Shown: positions 7,216-15,251 of the stretch, one piece after another
How the letters are laid out: the number at the start of each line of letters is the position of its first letter
How positions within the stretch are numbered: position 1 is the first letter of the stretch
Assembly (NCBI GenBank): GCA_963785065.1
Contig: CAWATX010000002.1
Location: 2,046,001 to 2,110,000 of the forward strand
Direction: 5' to 3'
Source: CAVSRC01 sp963785065
Lineage (GTDB): Bacteria > Pseudomonadota > Alphaproteobacteria > Rhizobiales > Kaistiaceae
Length of the DNA: 64,000 nt
Position numbers and translations under genes: made by a program
The notes under the pieces: model-generated
Database searches by the model: none
The model's input: only the letters and a program-made list of their open reading frames with translations
What the model was told of the DNA's origin: nothing

Positions 7216-7242
7216 GGTCACATCTCCCGCTCGTCACTCGTC
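7216..7242 (+). promoter_or_regulatory. Candidate ECF41-type promoter for the divergent gene
   Basis: GGTCACA (7216-7222), 16 bases, then CGTC (7239-7242). I recall the ECF41 consensus as TGTCACA about 16 bases before CGTC, so this has one mismatch. A weaker alternative is TGTGACA at 7271 with CGTC at 7292 (14-base spacer). The consensus is from memory. Confidence 0.35.
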
Positions 7243-7350
7243 AGCAAGGTGACGATTGAGCACCGGCCAATGTGACAGGGGCAGCGCCTCGCGTCGCCCC
7301 CGGCCGCCCGCCGTCAATGAACCGCCAACTTCTCGCGAAGGAGATCCGCC

Positions 7351-7803
7351 ATGTCGGCTCGCATGAATCACCCCGTCACTGTCGTTCCCGAGGCCCTGCA
7401 GGCCCTGCAGGCGCTCAACAAGGCGATCGAGAACGATGATCTGCCCCATGTCACCCGCGAGCTTGTCCATCTCAGGGCAAGCCAGATCAACGGCTGCAGC
7501 GTCTGCGTGCAGATGCACGCCAAGGCGCTCAAGGACGCCGGCCAGTCCGACGACCGCATCTTCACCGCGGCTGCCTGGCGCGACACGCCCTATTTCAGCG
7601 ATGCCGAGCGGGCGGCGCTGGCGCTTACCGAGGAGCTCACCCGCATCGCCGACCGCGGCGATCCGGTCTCGGACGAGGTCTGGGAGGAGGTCGCCCGCCA
7701 CTATGACGAGAAGGCTCGGGCCGCTCTTCTGCTCGATATTGCCTCGATCAATGTCTGGAACCGCCTCAACGCCGCGGTCCGCCAACATCCCGTCACGCAC
7801 TGA
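7351..7803 (+). CDS. Carboxymuconolactone decarboxylase / AhpD-like protein
   Basis: A 150-residue protein of the CMD/AhpD fold. Residues about 46-60 (RASQINGCSVCVQMHAKALK) hold the family's CxxC and downstream His, the redox-active motif of AhpD-type disulfide reductases. The following helix (DAGQSDDRIFTAAAWRDTPY) and ERAALALTEELTRI are also typical. GAAGGAG precedes the ATG by about eight bases. It is divergent from the ECF41-like sigma factor gene, which probably controls it. The physiological substrate (peroxide, thiol or small organic) is unknown. Confidence 0.88.
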   Translation: MSARMNHPVTVVPEALQALQALNKAIENDDLPHVTRELVHLRASQINGCSVCVQMHAKALKDAGQSDDRIFTAAAWRDTPYFSDAERAALALTEELTRIADRGDPVSDEVWEEVARHYDEKARAALLLDIASINVWNRLNAAVRQHPVTH

Positions 7804-7905
7804 GGCGGCCAAAGCAAGCCGCCGCGGCGCGACCTCCGGCCGCGGCGGCTGCATTGGTGCCGGCGGCGCGGTAGGCTATCGTCCTTGCTGGAGAAAGGCT
7901 TGGGC

Positions 7906-8616
7906 ATGGCGACTTTCGGCCTCATCCACGGCGCCTGGCATGGCGCCTGGTGCTGGACCCGTGTGACGGCGGAGCTTGAGGCGTGCGGCCATCAGGCGCG
8001 CGCCGTCGATTTGCCGATCGACCGGCCCGACGCCAGCACCGCCGTCTATGCCGATGCGGTGGCGGAAGCCTTTCGCGGTGCCGACGGCCTGATCGTGGTT
8101 GCCCATTCCATGGCCGGGCTGGTGGCGCCGCTGGTGGCCGCCCGGCTCCCCCTCGCTGGCCTGGTCTATCTGGCGGCCGTGCTCCGCCGTCCGGGCAGCA
8201 GCCTCGCCGAAGATCGCAAGGACGGCTTGAACGCCGACATCAGCCCGCCGGATTTCGGCAAGGAGCTGAAGCGCGACGCCGCGGGCCTGACCTATTGGCC
8301 GGATGCGGCGTCGGCGGCCCGCCATCTCTATCAGGATGCGAGCCCCGAGGACGCCGCCTGGGCGTATGCCCGGCTGCGCCACCAGAAGGGCTATTGGAGC
8401 GACCGTTCGCCTGCCTCCGACTGGCCCGCCGTTGCGGCCGTCTCCATCGTCTGTGACGCGGACCACGCCATCACGCCGGCCTGGTCGCGGCGGGTGGCGC
8501 GCGACTGGCTGAACCTCGAGCCGATCGAGCTGCCCGGTGCCCACTCGCCCCACCTGACGCGCCCACACGAACTGGCAATGCTGCTCGACCGGCTGGCGCG
8601 CACGACATTCGCATGA
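7906..8616 (+). CDS. Alpha/beta hydrolase (EstC-like esterase)
   Basis: A 236-residue hydrolase beginning MATFGLIHGAWHGAWCWTRV, where the HG-x-W segment supplies the oxyanion hole in this plant-hydroxynitrile-lyase-like/EstC subgroup. The nucleophile elbow is VVAHSMAGL, with Ser at about residue 71. The acid is likely in CDADHAITP, and the catalytic His in GAHSPHLTRP. A TTG start 21 bases upstream is possible, but GGAGAAAGG precedes the ATG at a suitable distance. It is monocistronic by appearance. The substrate is unknown. Confidence 0.85.
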   Translation: MATFGLIHGAWHGAWCWTRVTAELEACGHQARAVDLPIDRPDASTAVYADAVAEAFRGADGLIVVAHSMAGLVAPLVAARLPLAGLVYLAAVLRRPGSSLAEDRKDGLNADISPPDFGKELKRDAAGLTYWPDAASAARHLYQDASPEDAAWAYARLRHQKGYWSDRSPASDWPAVAAVSIVCDADHAITPAWSRRVARDWLNLEPIELPGAHSPHLTRPHELAMLLDRLARTTFA

Positions 8617-8651
8617 CCATCGCGGGCCGTCTTCCGGCGCGTCCGCACCGC

Positions 8652-8689
8652 AAAAAGGGGCCGGCCAACCGCTGTCGGCGGCTCGGTCC
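8652..8689 (-). terminator. Possible terminator of the Cys-rich secreted protein gene
   Basis: Read on the minus strand, an imperfect GC-rich hairpin (GGACCGAGCCGCC with GGTTGGCCGGCCCC) is followed by five T. It lies about 40 bases after the stop of the gene ending at 8730. Confidence 0.4.
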
Positions 8690-8729
8690 TTCTCCTCGTT
8701 GAAATTCGATTGCGGGACCGGGGATGTCC

Positions 8730-9212
8730 TCACGGCCCGCTGATGCGGCCGAGCTTGGCACCGCGTGTCACCACCATGCGCGCGTCGTAGCAGTGCGTGC
8801 CGAACAGCGTCAGGCACACCTGGCAGGCCATGCCGTTGCCGCCGTCGAGCGGGCTGCAATTGTGCACCGAACGCAACCGCCAGGTCTTCAGCTGGCAGCG
8901 CATGCCGCGATAGTCGAAGCGCAGCGGCGTCTTGTTGTCCGGCAGCCAGCGCCCCAACTCGCGGACATAGGCCGAGACCACGAAGGGGACGCGCACCTGG
9001 CCGGAGACGTAGCTACCCTCGCAGCTTCCGAACATCTCTCGCTTGGCCGGGTTCTCGCCACCGGCGCAACGGGTGACCGACATGGCCGTTACCGATCGCG
9101 ACAGCGCGACGCAACTGACCACGCCGGAGCGAAAGAGTTCCTTCGCCGGTGCCGGTCCCGCCTGGACGAGAGCCCCCACCAGGACCAGGAAAACGATCAG
9201 TTTCGCGTGCAT
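8730..9212 (-). CDS. Secreted cysteine-rich hypothetical protein
   Basis: A 160-residue protein with a signal peptide (MHAKLIVFLVLVGALVQAGP, cleavage near APA-K). The mature part has eight cysteines, including RCAGG, SCEGS, MRCQ and a CQVC pair, which suggests several disulfides in the periplasm. I do not recognise the family. GAGG lies five bases before the ATG at 9212; longer in-frame starts lack a signal-peptide context. It is divergent from preT, so the 196-base gap with a RutR-like site could serve both genes. Confidence 0.65.
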   Translation of the reverse strand: MHAKLIVFLVLVGALVQAGPAPAKELFRSGVVSCVALSRSVTAMSVTRCAGGENPAKREMFGSCEGSYVSGQVRVPFVVSAYVRELGRWLPDNKTPLRFDYRGMRCQLKTWRLRSVHNCSPLDGGNGMACQVCLTLFGTHCYDARMVVTRGAKLGRISGP

Positions 9213-9338
9213 CGTTGCCTCGATAAATCGACGGAACTGCCAGTCTGCTCCATGCATAGCCTGTGACCCGCCGCCTGTCACTGGCGCCGGAGCTTTTCGC
9301 CATGTGCTTCCTTGGCAGCTTGACGCTTGTTCGCAAAT

Positions 9339-9354
9339 TTGTCCAAATGATCAA
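9339..9354 (+). promoter_or_regulatory. RutR-like operator before preT
   Basis: TTGTCCAAATGATCAA, which differs from the RutR consensus TTGACCANNTGGTCAA at two symmetric positions. It lies 55 bases before the preT start. A closer match lies beside rutR itself (16890-16905). Confidence 0.55.
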
Positions 9355-9408
9355 AGACCGAAGCCCAAGCCCTTGTCGGGCGTGAGCCGGAAGAGAAAGG
9401 GGTGACGA

Positions 9409-10776
9409 ATGGCGGCCGCCAGGATTCCCGACATTGCCGCCGGTCGTTTGAAACCGGAAGAATACCGCACCAATTTCAGCGACCTGCATCCCCCGCTCGC
9501 CCGTCACGAGGCGTTCGTCGAGGCCGACCGCTGCTACTTCTGCCACGACGCTCCCTGCGTCGCCGCCTGTCCCACCGGCATCGACATCCCGCTCTTCATC
9601 CGCGAGATCCTCACCGACAATCCCGCCGGCGCCGCGCGCACCATCTTCCAGCAGAACATCTTCGGTGGCATGTGCGCCCGCGTCTGCCCGACCGAGACGC
9701 TGTGCGAGGAGGTCTGCGTGCGCGAGGTCGCCGAGGGCAAGCCGGTCAGGATCGGCGAACTGCAGCGCTACGCCACCGACGTGGTGATCGATGCCGGCGG
9801 CCCCCCGTTCCAGCGCGCCCCGCTCACCGGGAAACGCGTCGCCGTCGTCGGCGGCGGGCCGGCGGGCATGGCCTGTGCCCATCGCCTCTCCCTCTACGGC
9901 CACGACGTCGTCATCTTCGACGCCAGACCGAAGATCGGCGGCCTCAACGAATACGGCATCGCCGCCTACAAGACGGTGGAAGGCTTCGCTGCCCGCGAGG
10001 TCGCGTTCATCCTTTCCATCGGCGGCATCCAGGTCGAGACCGGCAAGGTGCTCGGCCGCGAGTTCACGCTCGGCGAATTGCGCGAGGATTTCGACGCCGT
10101 CTTCCTCGCCATCGGCCTTGGCGGGGTCAACGCGCTCGGCCTTTCCGGCGAGGAAATGGCCGGCGTCGAGGACGCGGTCGACTATATCGCCGGGCTGCGC
10201 CAGACCAAGGACCTCGCCACGCTGCCAGTCGGCCGCCGCGTCGTCGTGGTCGGCGGCGGCATGACCGCCATCGACATCGCCACCCAGTCCAAGCGGCTCG
10301 GCGCCGAGCAGGTCACCATCGCCTACCGCCGCTCGGCGGAGCGCATGGGCGCCAGCCGTTACGAACGTGAGCTGGCCCAGACCGACGGCGTCACCATTGT
10401 GTTCAACGCCCGCCCGACCGGCCTGACCGATGTCGGCGGCCGCGTGGTCGGGGTGGCGTTCGAGTACACCCGCGAAGAGGGCGATCGCCTTGTCGGCACC
10501 GGCGAGACCTTCACGCTGGAGGCCGACATGGTCTTTAAGGCGATCGGCCAGACCTTCGACGGCGAGGTACTGAACGGCGCCATCGCCGGCGTCGCGCTGG
10601 AGGGTGGCCGCATCAAGGTCGACAGCGAGCGTCGCACCAACCTGCCCCGCGTCTGGGCGGGTGGGGACTGTGTCGCCGGCGGCAACGACCTGACCGTGGT
10701 CGCGGTTGCCGATGGCCGCGATGCCGCCGAATCGATCCACCGCGCCCTTACCGGCAGCGCCACGGAAGCGGCATAG
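9409..10776 (+). CDS. preT: NAD-dependent dihydropyrimidine dehydrogenase subunit PreT
   Basis: A 455-residue flavoprotein that with PreA reduces uracil and thymine to their 5,6-dihydro forms using NAD(P)H. The N-terminus has two iron-sulfur cysteine groups (Cys 42, 45, 50, 54 and Cys 89, 93, 99, 103). An FAD dinucleotide motif (VAVVGGGPAGMACAHRL) starts at about residue 144 and a second, NAD(P)-binding motif (VVVVGGGMTAID) at about 280. The C-terminal WAGGDCVAGGNDLTVVAVAD binds FAD. This is the layout of the glutamate-synthase small-subunit family; the partner preA 254 bases downstream makes PreT the best call. A palindromic repeat separates the two genes. A RutR-like site lies upstream. Confidence 0.93.
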   Translation: MAAARIPDIAAGRLKPEEYRTNFSDLHPPLARHEAFVEADRCYFCHDAPCVAACPTGIDIPLFIREILTDNPAGAARTIFQQNIFGGMCARVCPTETLCEEVCVREVAEGKPVRIGELQRYATDVVIDAGGPPFQRAPLTGKRVAVVGGGPAGMACAHRLSLYGHDVVIFDARPKIGGLNEYGIAAYKTVEGFAAREVAFILSIGGIQVETGKVLGREFTLGELREDFDAVFLAIGLGGVNALGLSGEEMAGVEDAVDYIAGLRQTKDLATLPVGRRVVVVGGGMTAIDIATQSKRLGAEQVTIAYRRSAERMGASRYERELAQTDGVTIVFNARPTGLTDVGGRVVGVAFEYTREEGDRLVGTGETFTLEADMVFKAIGQTFDGEVLNGAIAGVALEGGRIKVDSERRTNLPRVWAGGDCVAGGNDLTVVAVADGRDAAESIHRALTGSATEAA

Positions 10777-10825
10777 GCCAATGGCGCCAACGATCGGTTT
10801 GCCCCGGTGGTTGCCGCGAGTCATC

Positions 10826-10988
10826 TCCCCCCTTGAGGGGGAGAATGGATCGTCCCGACGTGCGCGCGTGGGCGCGAGCAAGTCGTTGGCGATCCAAGAG
10901 GGGGGTACGGGCGCCATAGGCTCACCCCCTCCCGAAATCCGTTGCGCGCTTCGCTCGCCGGATTTCGACCTCCCCTCAAGGGGGAGGT
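10826..10988. repeat. Palindromic intergenic repeat between preT and preA
   Basis: The ends are inverted copies (CTCCCCCCTTGAGGGGGAG near 10826 and CTCCCCTCAAGGGGGAG near 10970). Inside is a second dyad, CGAAATCCG (10933-10941) with CGGATTTCG (10959-10967). It belongs to the style of short palindromic repeats seen at 34787 and 62202. It has no coding capacity and splits the preTA transcript. Confidence 0.65.
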
Positions 10989-11030
10989 TCACCACGTCAC
11001 AGCCGCTCGTGCGGGCATAGGAGGATTCTG

Positions 11031-12335
11031 ATGGCCGATCTGCGCAGCGAATTCGTCGGCATCAAGTCGCCGAACCCGTTCTGGCTCGCCTCGGCGCCGC
11101 CGACCGACAAGGAATACAATGTCGTGCGCGCCTTCAAGGCGGGCTGGGGCGGCGTCGTGTGGAAGACGCTCGGCGAAGACCCGCCGGTGGTCAATGTCGC
11201 CGGCCCGCGCTATGGCGCCATCCACTCCGGCGACCGCCGCCTGATCGGCTTCAACAATATCGAGCTCATCACCGACCGCTCGCTTGAGGTCAATCTCCAG
11301 GAGATCAAGCGGGTCAAGCGCGACTGGCCCGACCGCGCGCTCGTCGTCTCGCTGATGGTCCCCTGCGAGCAGCACAACTGGGAAGCCATCCTCAAGGCGG
11401 TCGAGGACACCGGCGCCGACGGCGTCGAATTGAATTTCGGCTGCCCGCACGGCATGAGCGAGCGCGGCATGGGTTCGGCCGTCGGCCAGGTGCCGGAATA
11501 CATCGAGATGGTCGTGCGCTGGTGCAAGGCGGCGACCCGCATGCCGGTCATCGTCAAGCTGACGCCAAACATCACCGACATCCGCTATCCGGCGCGCGCC
11601 GCCAAGAAGGGCGGCGGCGATGGGGTGTCGCTGATCAACACCATCAACTCGATCACCAATGTCGACCTCGACAATTTCGCGCCGATGCCCACCATCGACG
11701 GCAAGGGCTCGCATGGCGGCTATTGCGGCCCGGCGGTGAAGCCGATCGCGCTGTCGATGGTCTCCGAGATCGCCCGCGACCCGGAGTGCAAGGGCCTGCC
11801 GATCTCGGGCGTCGGTGGCATCACCACCTGGCGCGACGCTGCCGAGTTCCTGGCGCTCGGCGCCACCAATGTGCAGGTGTGCACGGCGGTGATGACCTAC
11901 GGCTTCAAGATCGTCTCTGAGATGATTTCCGGCCTCTCCGGCTATCTCGACGAGAAGGGCATGAGCCTTTCCGATCTCGTCGGCCGCGCCGTGCCCAACG
12001 TCTCGGACTGGCAGTACCTCAACCTCAACTACGTCACCAAGGCGCGCATCAACCAGGACCTCTGCATCAAGTGCGGTCGCTGCCACATCGTCTGCGAGGA
12101 CACCTCGCATCAGGCGATCACGGCGACCAAGAACGGCGAGCGCCATTTCGAGGTGGTCGATGCCGAGTGCGTCGGCTGCAATCTCTGCGTCAATATCTGC
12201 CCGGTCGAGGACTGCATCACCATGGAGCAGCTCACCGAGGGGGTTGACCCGCATACCGGCGCGGCGGCCACCGGCTACCTCGCCTGGACCGACCACCCCA
12301 ACAACCCCGCCTGCTTCGTCAAGCCGCGGGAGTAG
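11031..12335 (+). CDS. preA: NAD-dependent dihydropyrimidine dehydrogenase subunit PreA
   Basis: A 434-residue catalytic subunit. Residues 1-320 are a dihydroorotate-dehydrogenase-type TIM barrel binding FMN. The NFGCPHGMSERGMG block at about 135-148 carries the presumed active-site cysteine (Cys138). The C-terminus has two [4Fe-4S] motifs, CIKCGRCHIVC (about 344) and CVGCNLCVNICPVEDC (about 380), which receive electrons from PreT. It forms the first step of reductive pyrimidine breakdown with preT; the later steps are encoded from 17.0 to 24.2 kb. The start has AGGAGG seven bases upstream. The length is normal for the family. Confidence 0.95.
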   Translation: MADLRSEFVGIKSPNPFWLASAPPTDKEYNVVRAFKAGWGGVVWKTLGEDPPVVNVAGPRYGAIHSGDRRLIGFNNIELITDRSLEVNLQEIKRVKRDWPDRALVVSLMVPCEQHNWEAILKAVEDTGADGVELNFGCPHGMSERGMGSAVGQVPEYIEMVVRWCKAATRMPVIVKLTPNITDIRYPARAAKKGGGDGVSLINTINSITNVDLDNFAPMPTIDGKGSHGGYCGPAVKPIALSMVSEIARDPECKGLPISGVGGITTWRDAAEFLALGATNVQVCTAVMTYGFKIVSEMISGLSGYLDEKGMSLSDLVGRAVPNVSDWQYLNLNYVTKARINQDLCIKCGRCHIVCEDTSHQAITATKNGERHFEVVDAECVGCNLCVNICPVEDCITMEQLTEGVDPHTGAAATGYLAWTDHPNNPACFVKPRE

Positions 12336-12932
12336 GGCGGGGCCGCGCATGGGAAGGGCTGGCGGAGGCGCTGCAACTCGCCCCTCCCGGCCAAGTCTGG
12401 TGTGCACGGCTGTGACAGTGCTGCCGGCCACCGGGGATTGGCGGCGAACTTGTTCCCCCTCTTTCAATCCATGAGATGATGCGTTCATTCTCGCTCGGAT
12501 AGAGGGGCGCCGTCCGGAGGCGTTCGTTCGGTGGAGCGGGGTGCGGTGCCCCCGCGCAGCGGATTCGCTTATCCGTTTCTCGGGGCGTTCCCGGCGGGAC
12601 CGTCGGCACTACGACCGGCCGCCCTCAGGGCCTAAGCTCTTTTCTCCCGAGGAAAGGGTGCAGAGCTCGCCGGGAGACGGAAGAAAATCGCCGCGGCGGG
12701 CGCTCGGTGAGCGCCCTCAATTCTTGCGGAGTAACCGCACGGCATTCGCCGGGCGCCCGCCATCCCCTCGTGGTTCAGGCCATGAGGATGCTCTTTGAAC
12801 GGTTCATAGCCCGGTGCGGATCGCTCGCGGGAATGCGGCGAGAGCACCACGATTGCCCACGCTCCCATCTTGACCCGGCGCCCGTCATTGGGTTGTCTGC
12901 CGCGCGCTTCAGCGAGACAGGGTGAATCGGGA
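12336..12932. other. 597-base gene-free region with many GC-rich stem-loops
   Basis: I see no convincing gene on either strand. Visible hairpins include CGGAT-ATCCG near 12564-12580, a CTCCCG/CGGGAG stem flanked by TTTTC/GAAAA around 12640-12690, a perfect GGGCGCTC-GGT-GAGCGCCC at 12698-12716, and a GGTGC...GCACC arm with an inner CTCGC/GCGAG near 12814-12850. There is no T-tract. The density of dyads could mean a structured non-coding RNA, but I cannot match it to a known family. Confidence 0.4.
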
Positions 12933-13466
12933 ATGGGACCTGGAAGGATTGCGGCGTCCGCCGCCATTGTGGGCGCGGCTGTGATGTTGGGAGCGTGCGT
13001 GTCGCAATCGTCCGCACCGGTCTCGGAGGTCTCTCCGGCCATCGCCACCAGCGGTCCCCAACCGGCCCCCGCCAACTGGCAGTGGAGCGATGCCGGCCCC
13101 GCCGTCTATCTCAACGCCGCCGACGTCACCGCGACCGGCAATCCCACGGCATCGCTCTCGTTGGTCTGCAACAATGCGGTACCATCCATCATGATCACCT
13201 GGGATGCGCCGGCCGCCACTGCCGTGTCGTCCGACTTGACCTATCGCTTCGACGGCCAGGCGCCACGGGACGTGCGCACCAGCACGGCGGGGCCGAAGAT
13301 CCAGATGCTCAGCGATCCGATCGTGGTCTCGCGCTTCATCGACGAAGCGGCCGCCAGCCGGCAGCTCGTCGTGCGCGCCGCCGCGGTGCAGGCTACCTTC
13401 TCGGTCACCGACGATGCCGGCAACCTTCGCCGCTTCCGCACCGCCTGCCCGGACGGCACGAACTAG
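12933..13466 (+). CDS. Putative lipoprotein of unknown function
   Basis: A 177-residue protein with a lipoprotein signal (MGPGRIAASAAIVGAAVMLG then AC), the lipobox cysteine being at residue 22. The mature part contains repeated beta-strand-like stretches (SIMITWDAP, YRFDGQAPRDVRT, QLVVRAA, ATFSVTDDAGNLRRF) and two further cysteines (LVCNNA, RTACPD), suggesting a small beta-sandwich at the membrane. Longer in-frame starts are less likely because the signal begins at 12933. Its stop is 13 bases before the Nudix gene, so the two may be cotranscribed. I do not recognise the family. Confidence 0.7.
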   Translation: MGPGRIAASAAIVGAAVMLGACVSQSSAPVSEVSPAIATSGPQPAPANWQWSDAGPAVYLNAADVTATGNPTASLSLVCNNAVPSIMITWDAPAATAVSSDLTYRFDGQAPRDVRTSTAGPKIQMLSDPIVVSRFIDEAAASRQLVVRAAAVQATFSVTDDAGNLRRFRTACPDGTN

Positions 13467-13479
13467 CAAAGGACCTTTG

Positions 13480-14067
13480 ATGAGCGATCGCTCGCCGGCG
13501 CGTATCCTGTCCGAGGAAATCCTGTCTTCCGGCTGGGGCCGGCTCACCCGCTACACCATCGCCTATACCCGCCGTGACGGCCGCACCGAGACCCAGGTCC
13601 GCGAGGTCTACGACCATGGCAACGGAGCCGCCGTGCTGCCTCTCGACGAAGCCCGCGGCACCGTCCTACTCATCCGCCAGTTCCGCCTGTCAGCCTATCT
13701 CCAGGACGGCTCCGGCCTTCTGGTCGAAGTCTGTGCCGGGCTGAACGACGATCTCACGCCCGATCAGACCGCCCGCAAGGAGGCCGGGGAGGAGCTCGGC
13801 TACCATGTGCACGATCTCCGGCACGTCACCGACATCTACACGAGCGCCGGCAGCCTGACGGAGCGCATCAGCCTGTTCATGGCGCGCTACGCGCCGACCG
13901 ACCGATTTTCCGAGGGCGGCGGCGCCGAAGGCGAGGGCGAGGACATCGAGGTCCTCGAAATGCCCCTCGACGAGGCCCTTGCCATGGTCGCAAATGGCGG
14001 GATTGTCGACGCCAAGACGATCATCCTGCTGCTCGAGGCGGACCGCCGCCGGCGCGCCGGCGCCTGA
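13480..14067 (+). CDS. Nudix hydrolase, NudK/ADP-sugar-pyrophosphatase type
   Basis: A 195-residue hydrolase that would cleave a nucleoside diphosphate linked to another moiety. The layout follows NudK-like enzymes: an N-terminal strand region (LTRYTIAYTRRDG), RQFRLSAYL before the box, and the box AGLNDDLTPDQTARKEAGEE followed by LGY. The catalytic EE pair and the preceding E are kept, but the first box glutamate is a threonine, which may weaken metal binding or reflect subfamily drift. AAAGGA precedes the start. It sits 13 bases after the lipoprotein gene. Confidence 0.85.
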   Translation: MSDRSPARILSEEILSSGWGRLTRYTIAYTRRDGRTETQVREVYDHGNGAAVLPLDEARGTVLLIRQFRLSAYLQDGSGLLVEVCAGLNDDLTPDQTARKEAGEELGYHVHDLRHVTDIYTSAGSLTERISLFMARYAPTDRFSEGGGAEGEGEDIEVLEMPLDEALAMVANGGIVDAKTIILLLEADRRRRAGA

Positions 14068-14174
14068 ACCGGCCCGCCTGTGAGCTCGTTCACCATCGGG
14101 CAATCTGATTCGGACCATATTTGTGTGGTCAACTGGCCACTCGACGATCGGCAGGGAAGGCAGCCCAGGGCACG

Positions 14175-15251
14175 ATGCATCGCTTGAAGCTGTTCGGGAT
14201 CATTGCTGCCGGCCTCGCCGCCCTCGTGGCGACGGGCCCCATCGCCTATGCCCAGTACCGGGTCGAGTTCAACTATTGCGACCGCCTGATGGCGCAATAT
14301 CAGAGCGCGCTGAGCCAGTCCGGCGGCGGCACGACCGGTCGGCAGATGGTCCAGATCGACCAGCTCAGAGGCCAGCTCGCCCAGGCCCAGCAGGCCGCCC
14401 GGCGCTATGGCTGCACCGGCGGCTTCCTGTTCTTCGGCCCCCGTCCAAGCCCGCAATGCCCGGCGATCATGGGCCAGGTGAACCGGCTGAGCCAGCAACT
14501 CAGGCAGTTGCGCGGCAATGATTTCTACTTCTTCGGCAGCTCGCCGGAGGCCGACGCCGCCCGTCTGCGCGACGCCCTCATCAGCAACGGCTGCGGCATG
14601 CCGACGACCGGCGGCACGCGGACGCTCTGCGTGCGCGTCTGCGACGGCTATTATTTCCCCATCGAGATCAATGTCTCGAGCAACCGCTTCGACACCGATG
14701 CTGCGGTCTGCCAGTCCATGTATGCCCAGGATGGCCAGGCCGAGCTGTTCGTGCAGTCGGGCGGCGACGACGTCACCGACGCCACCTCGCTCTCCGGCCA
14801 GCGCTACGCCGACCAGCCCTACGCCTTCTTCTACCGCCAGAACTACGTTCCGTCCTGCGTCGCCCAGCTGCATGCCGGCATGTCGGCGCTGGCCAAGCGC
14901 TATTTCTCCGCCCTTCCGCCTCGGCGCAACGTTGCCGCCGCGCGGCCGCTGAAGCCCGTGCCGATGCCGCAGATGCGCGCGCCGCAGGCGGAAGACCCCG
15001 AGACGCTGGCCAATGCCGCCGGCCATTTCACCGTCAAGCCGGTGGCGCCCAAGGTGGCGCTGGCCGATGCGCCGGCCAAGCATGTGCGCATGGTCGGCCC
15101 CGCCTATTATGCGGACATGTTCGACCTGTCGAAGGAGCGCAAGAAGCAGGAGTCGCTGCGCCCGAGCTTCTCGATCGTCACGCCCGCGGCGGCGGCGGAA
15201 GCCAAGCTCGACAAGCCCGCCGGTCAGCCTGCGCCCGACAGTGCCAACTAG
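14175..15251 (+). CDS. DUF2865 domain-containing secreted protein
   Basis: A 358-residue protein with a signal peptide (MHRLKLFGIIAAGLAALVAT, cleavage after AYA-Q). The centre contains TLCVRVCDGYYFPIEINVSS followed by DAAVCQSMY and a late PSCVAQLH, the hallmark of DUF2865, a family common in Rhizobiales and without known function. Residues 60-130 include Gln-rich helices (QIDQLRGQLAQAQQAARRYG), and the C-terminal 80 residues are Pro/Ala/Lys-rich and probably disordered. Its stop codon is shared, in the palindrome CTAG at 15248-15251, with the convergent glycosyltransferase gene. Confidence 0.85.
   Translation: MHRLKLFGIIAAGLAALVATGPIAYAQYRVEFNYCDRLMAQYQSALSQSGGGTTGRQMVQIDQLRGQLAQAQQAARRYGCTGGFLFFGPRPSPQCPAIMGQVNRLSQQLRQLRGNDFYFFGSSPEADAARLRDALISNGCGMPTTGGTRTLCVRVCDGYYFPIEINVSSNRFDTDAAVCQSMYAQDGQAELFVQSGGDDVTDATSLSGQRYADQPYAFFYRQNYVPSCVAQLHAGMSALAKRYFSALPPRRNVAAARPLKPVPMPQMRAPQAEDPETLANAAGHFTVKPVAPKVALADAPAKHVRMVGPAYYADMFDLSKERKKQESLRPSFSIVTPAAAAEAKLDKPAGQPAPDSAN

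Noticed and set aside
12640..12900. 6S RNA or another named small RNA
   Set aside because: The hairpins are suggestive, but I could not recall a sequence match firm enough to name a family.
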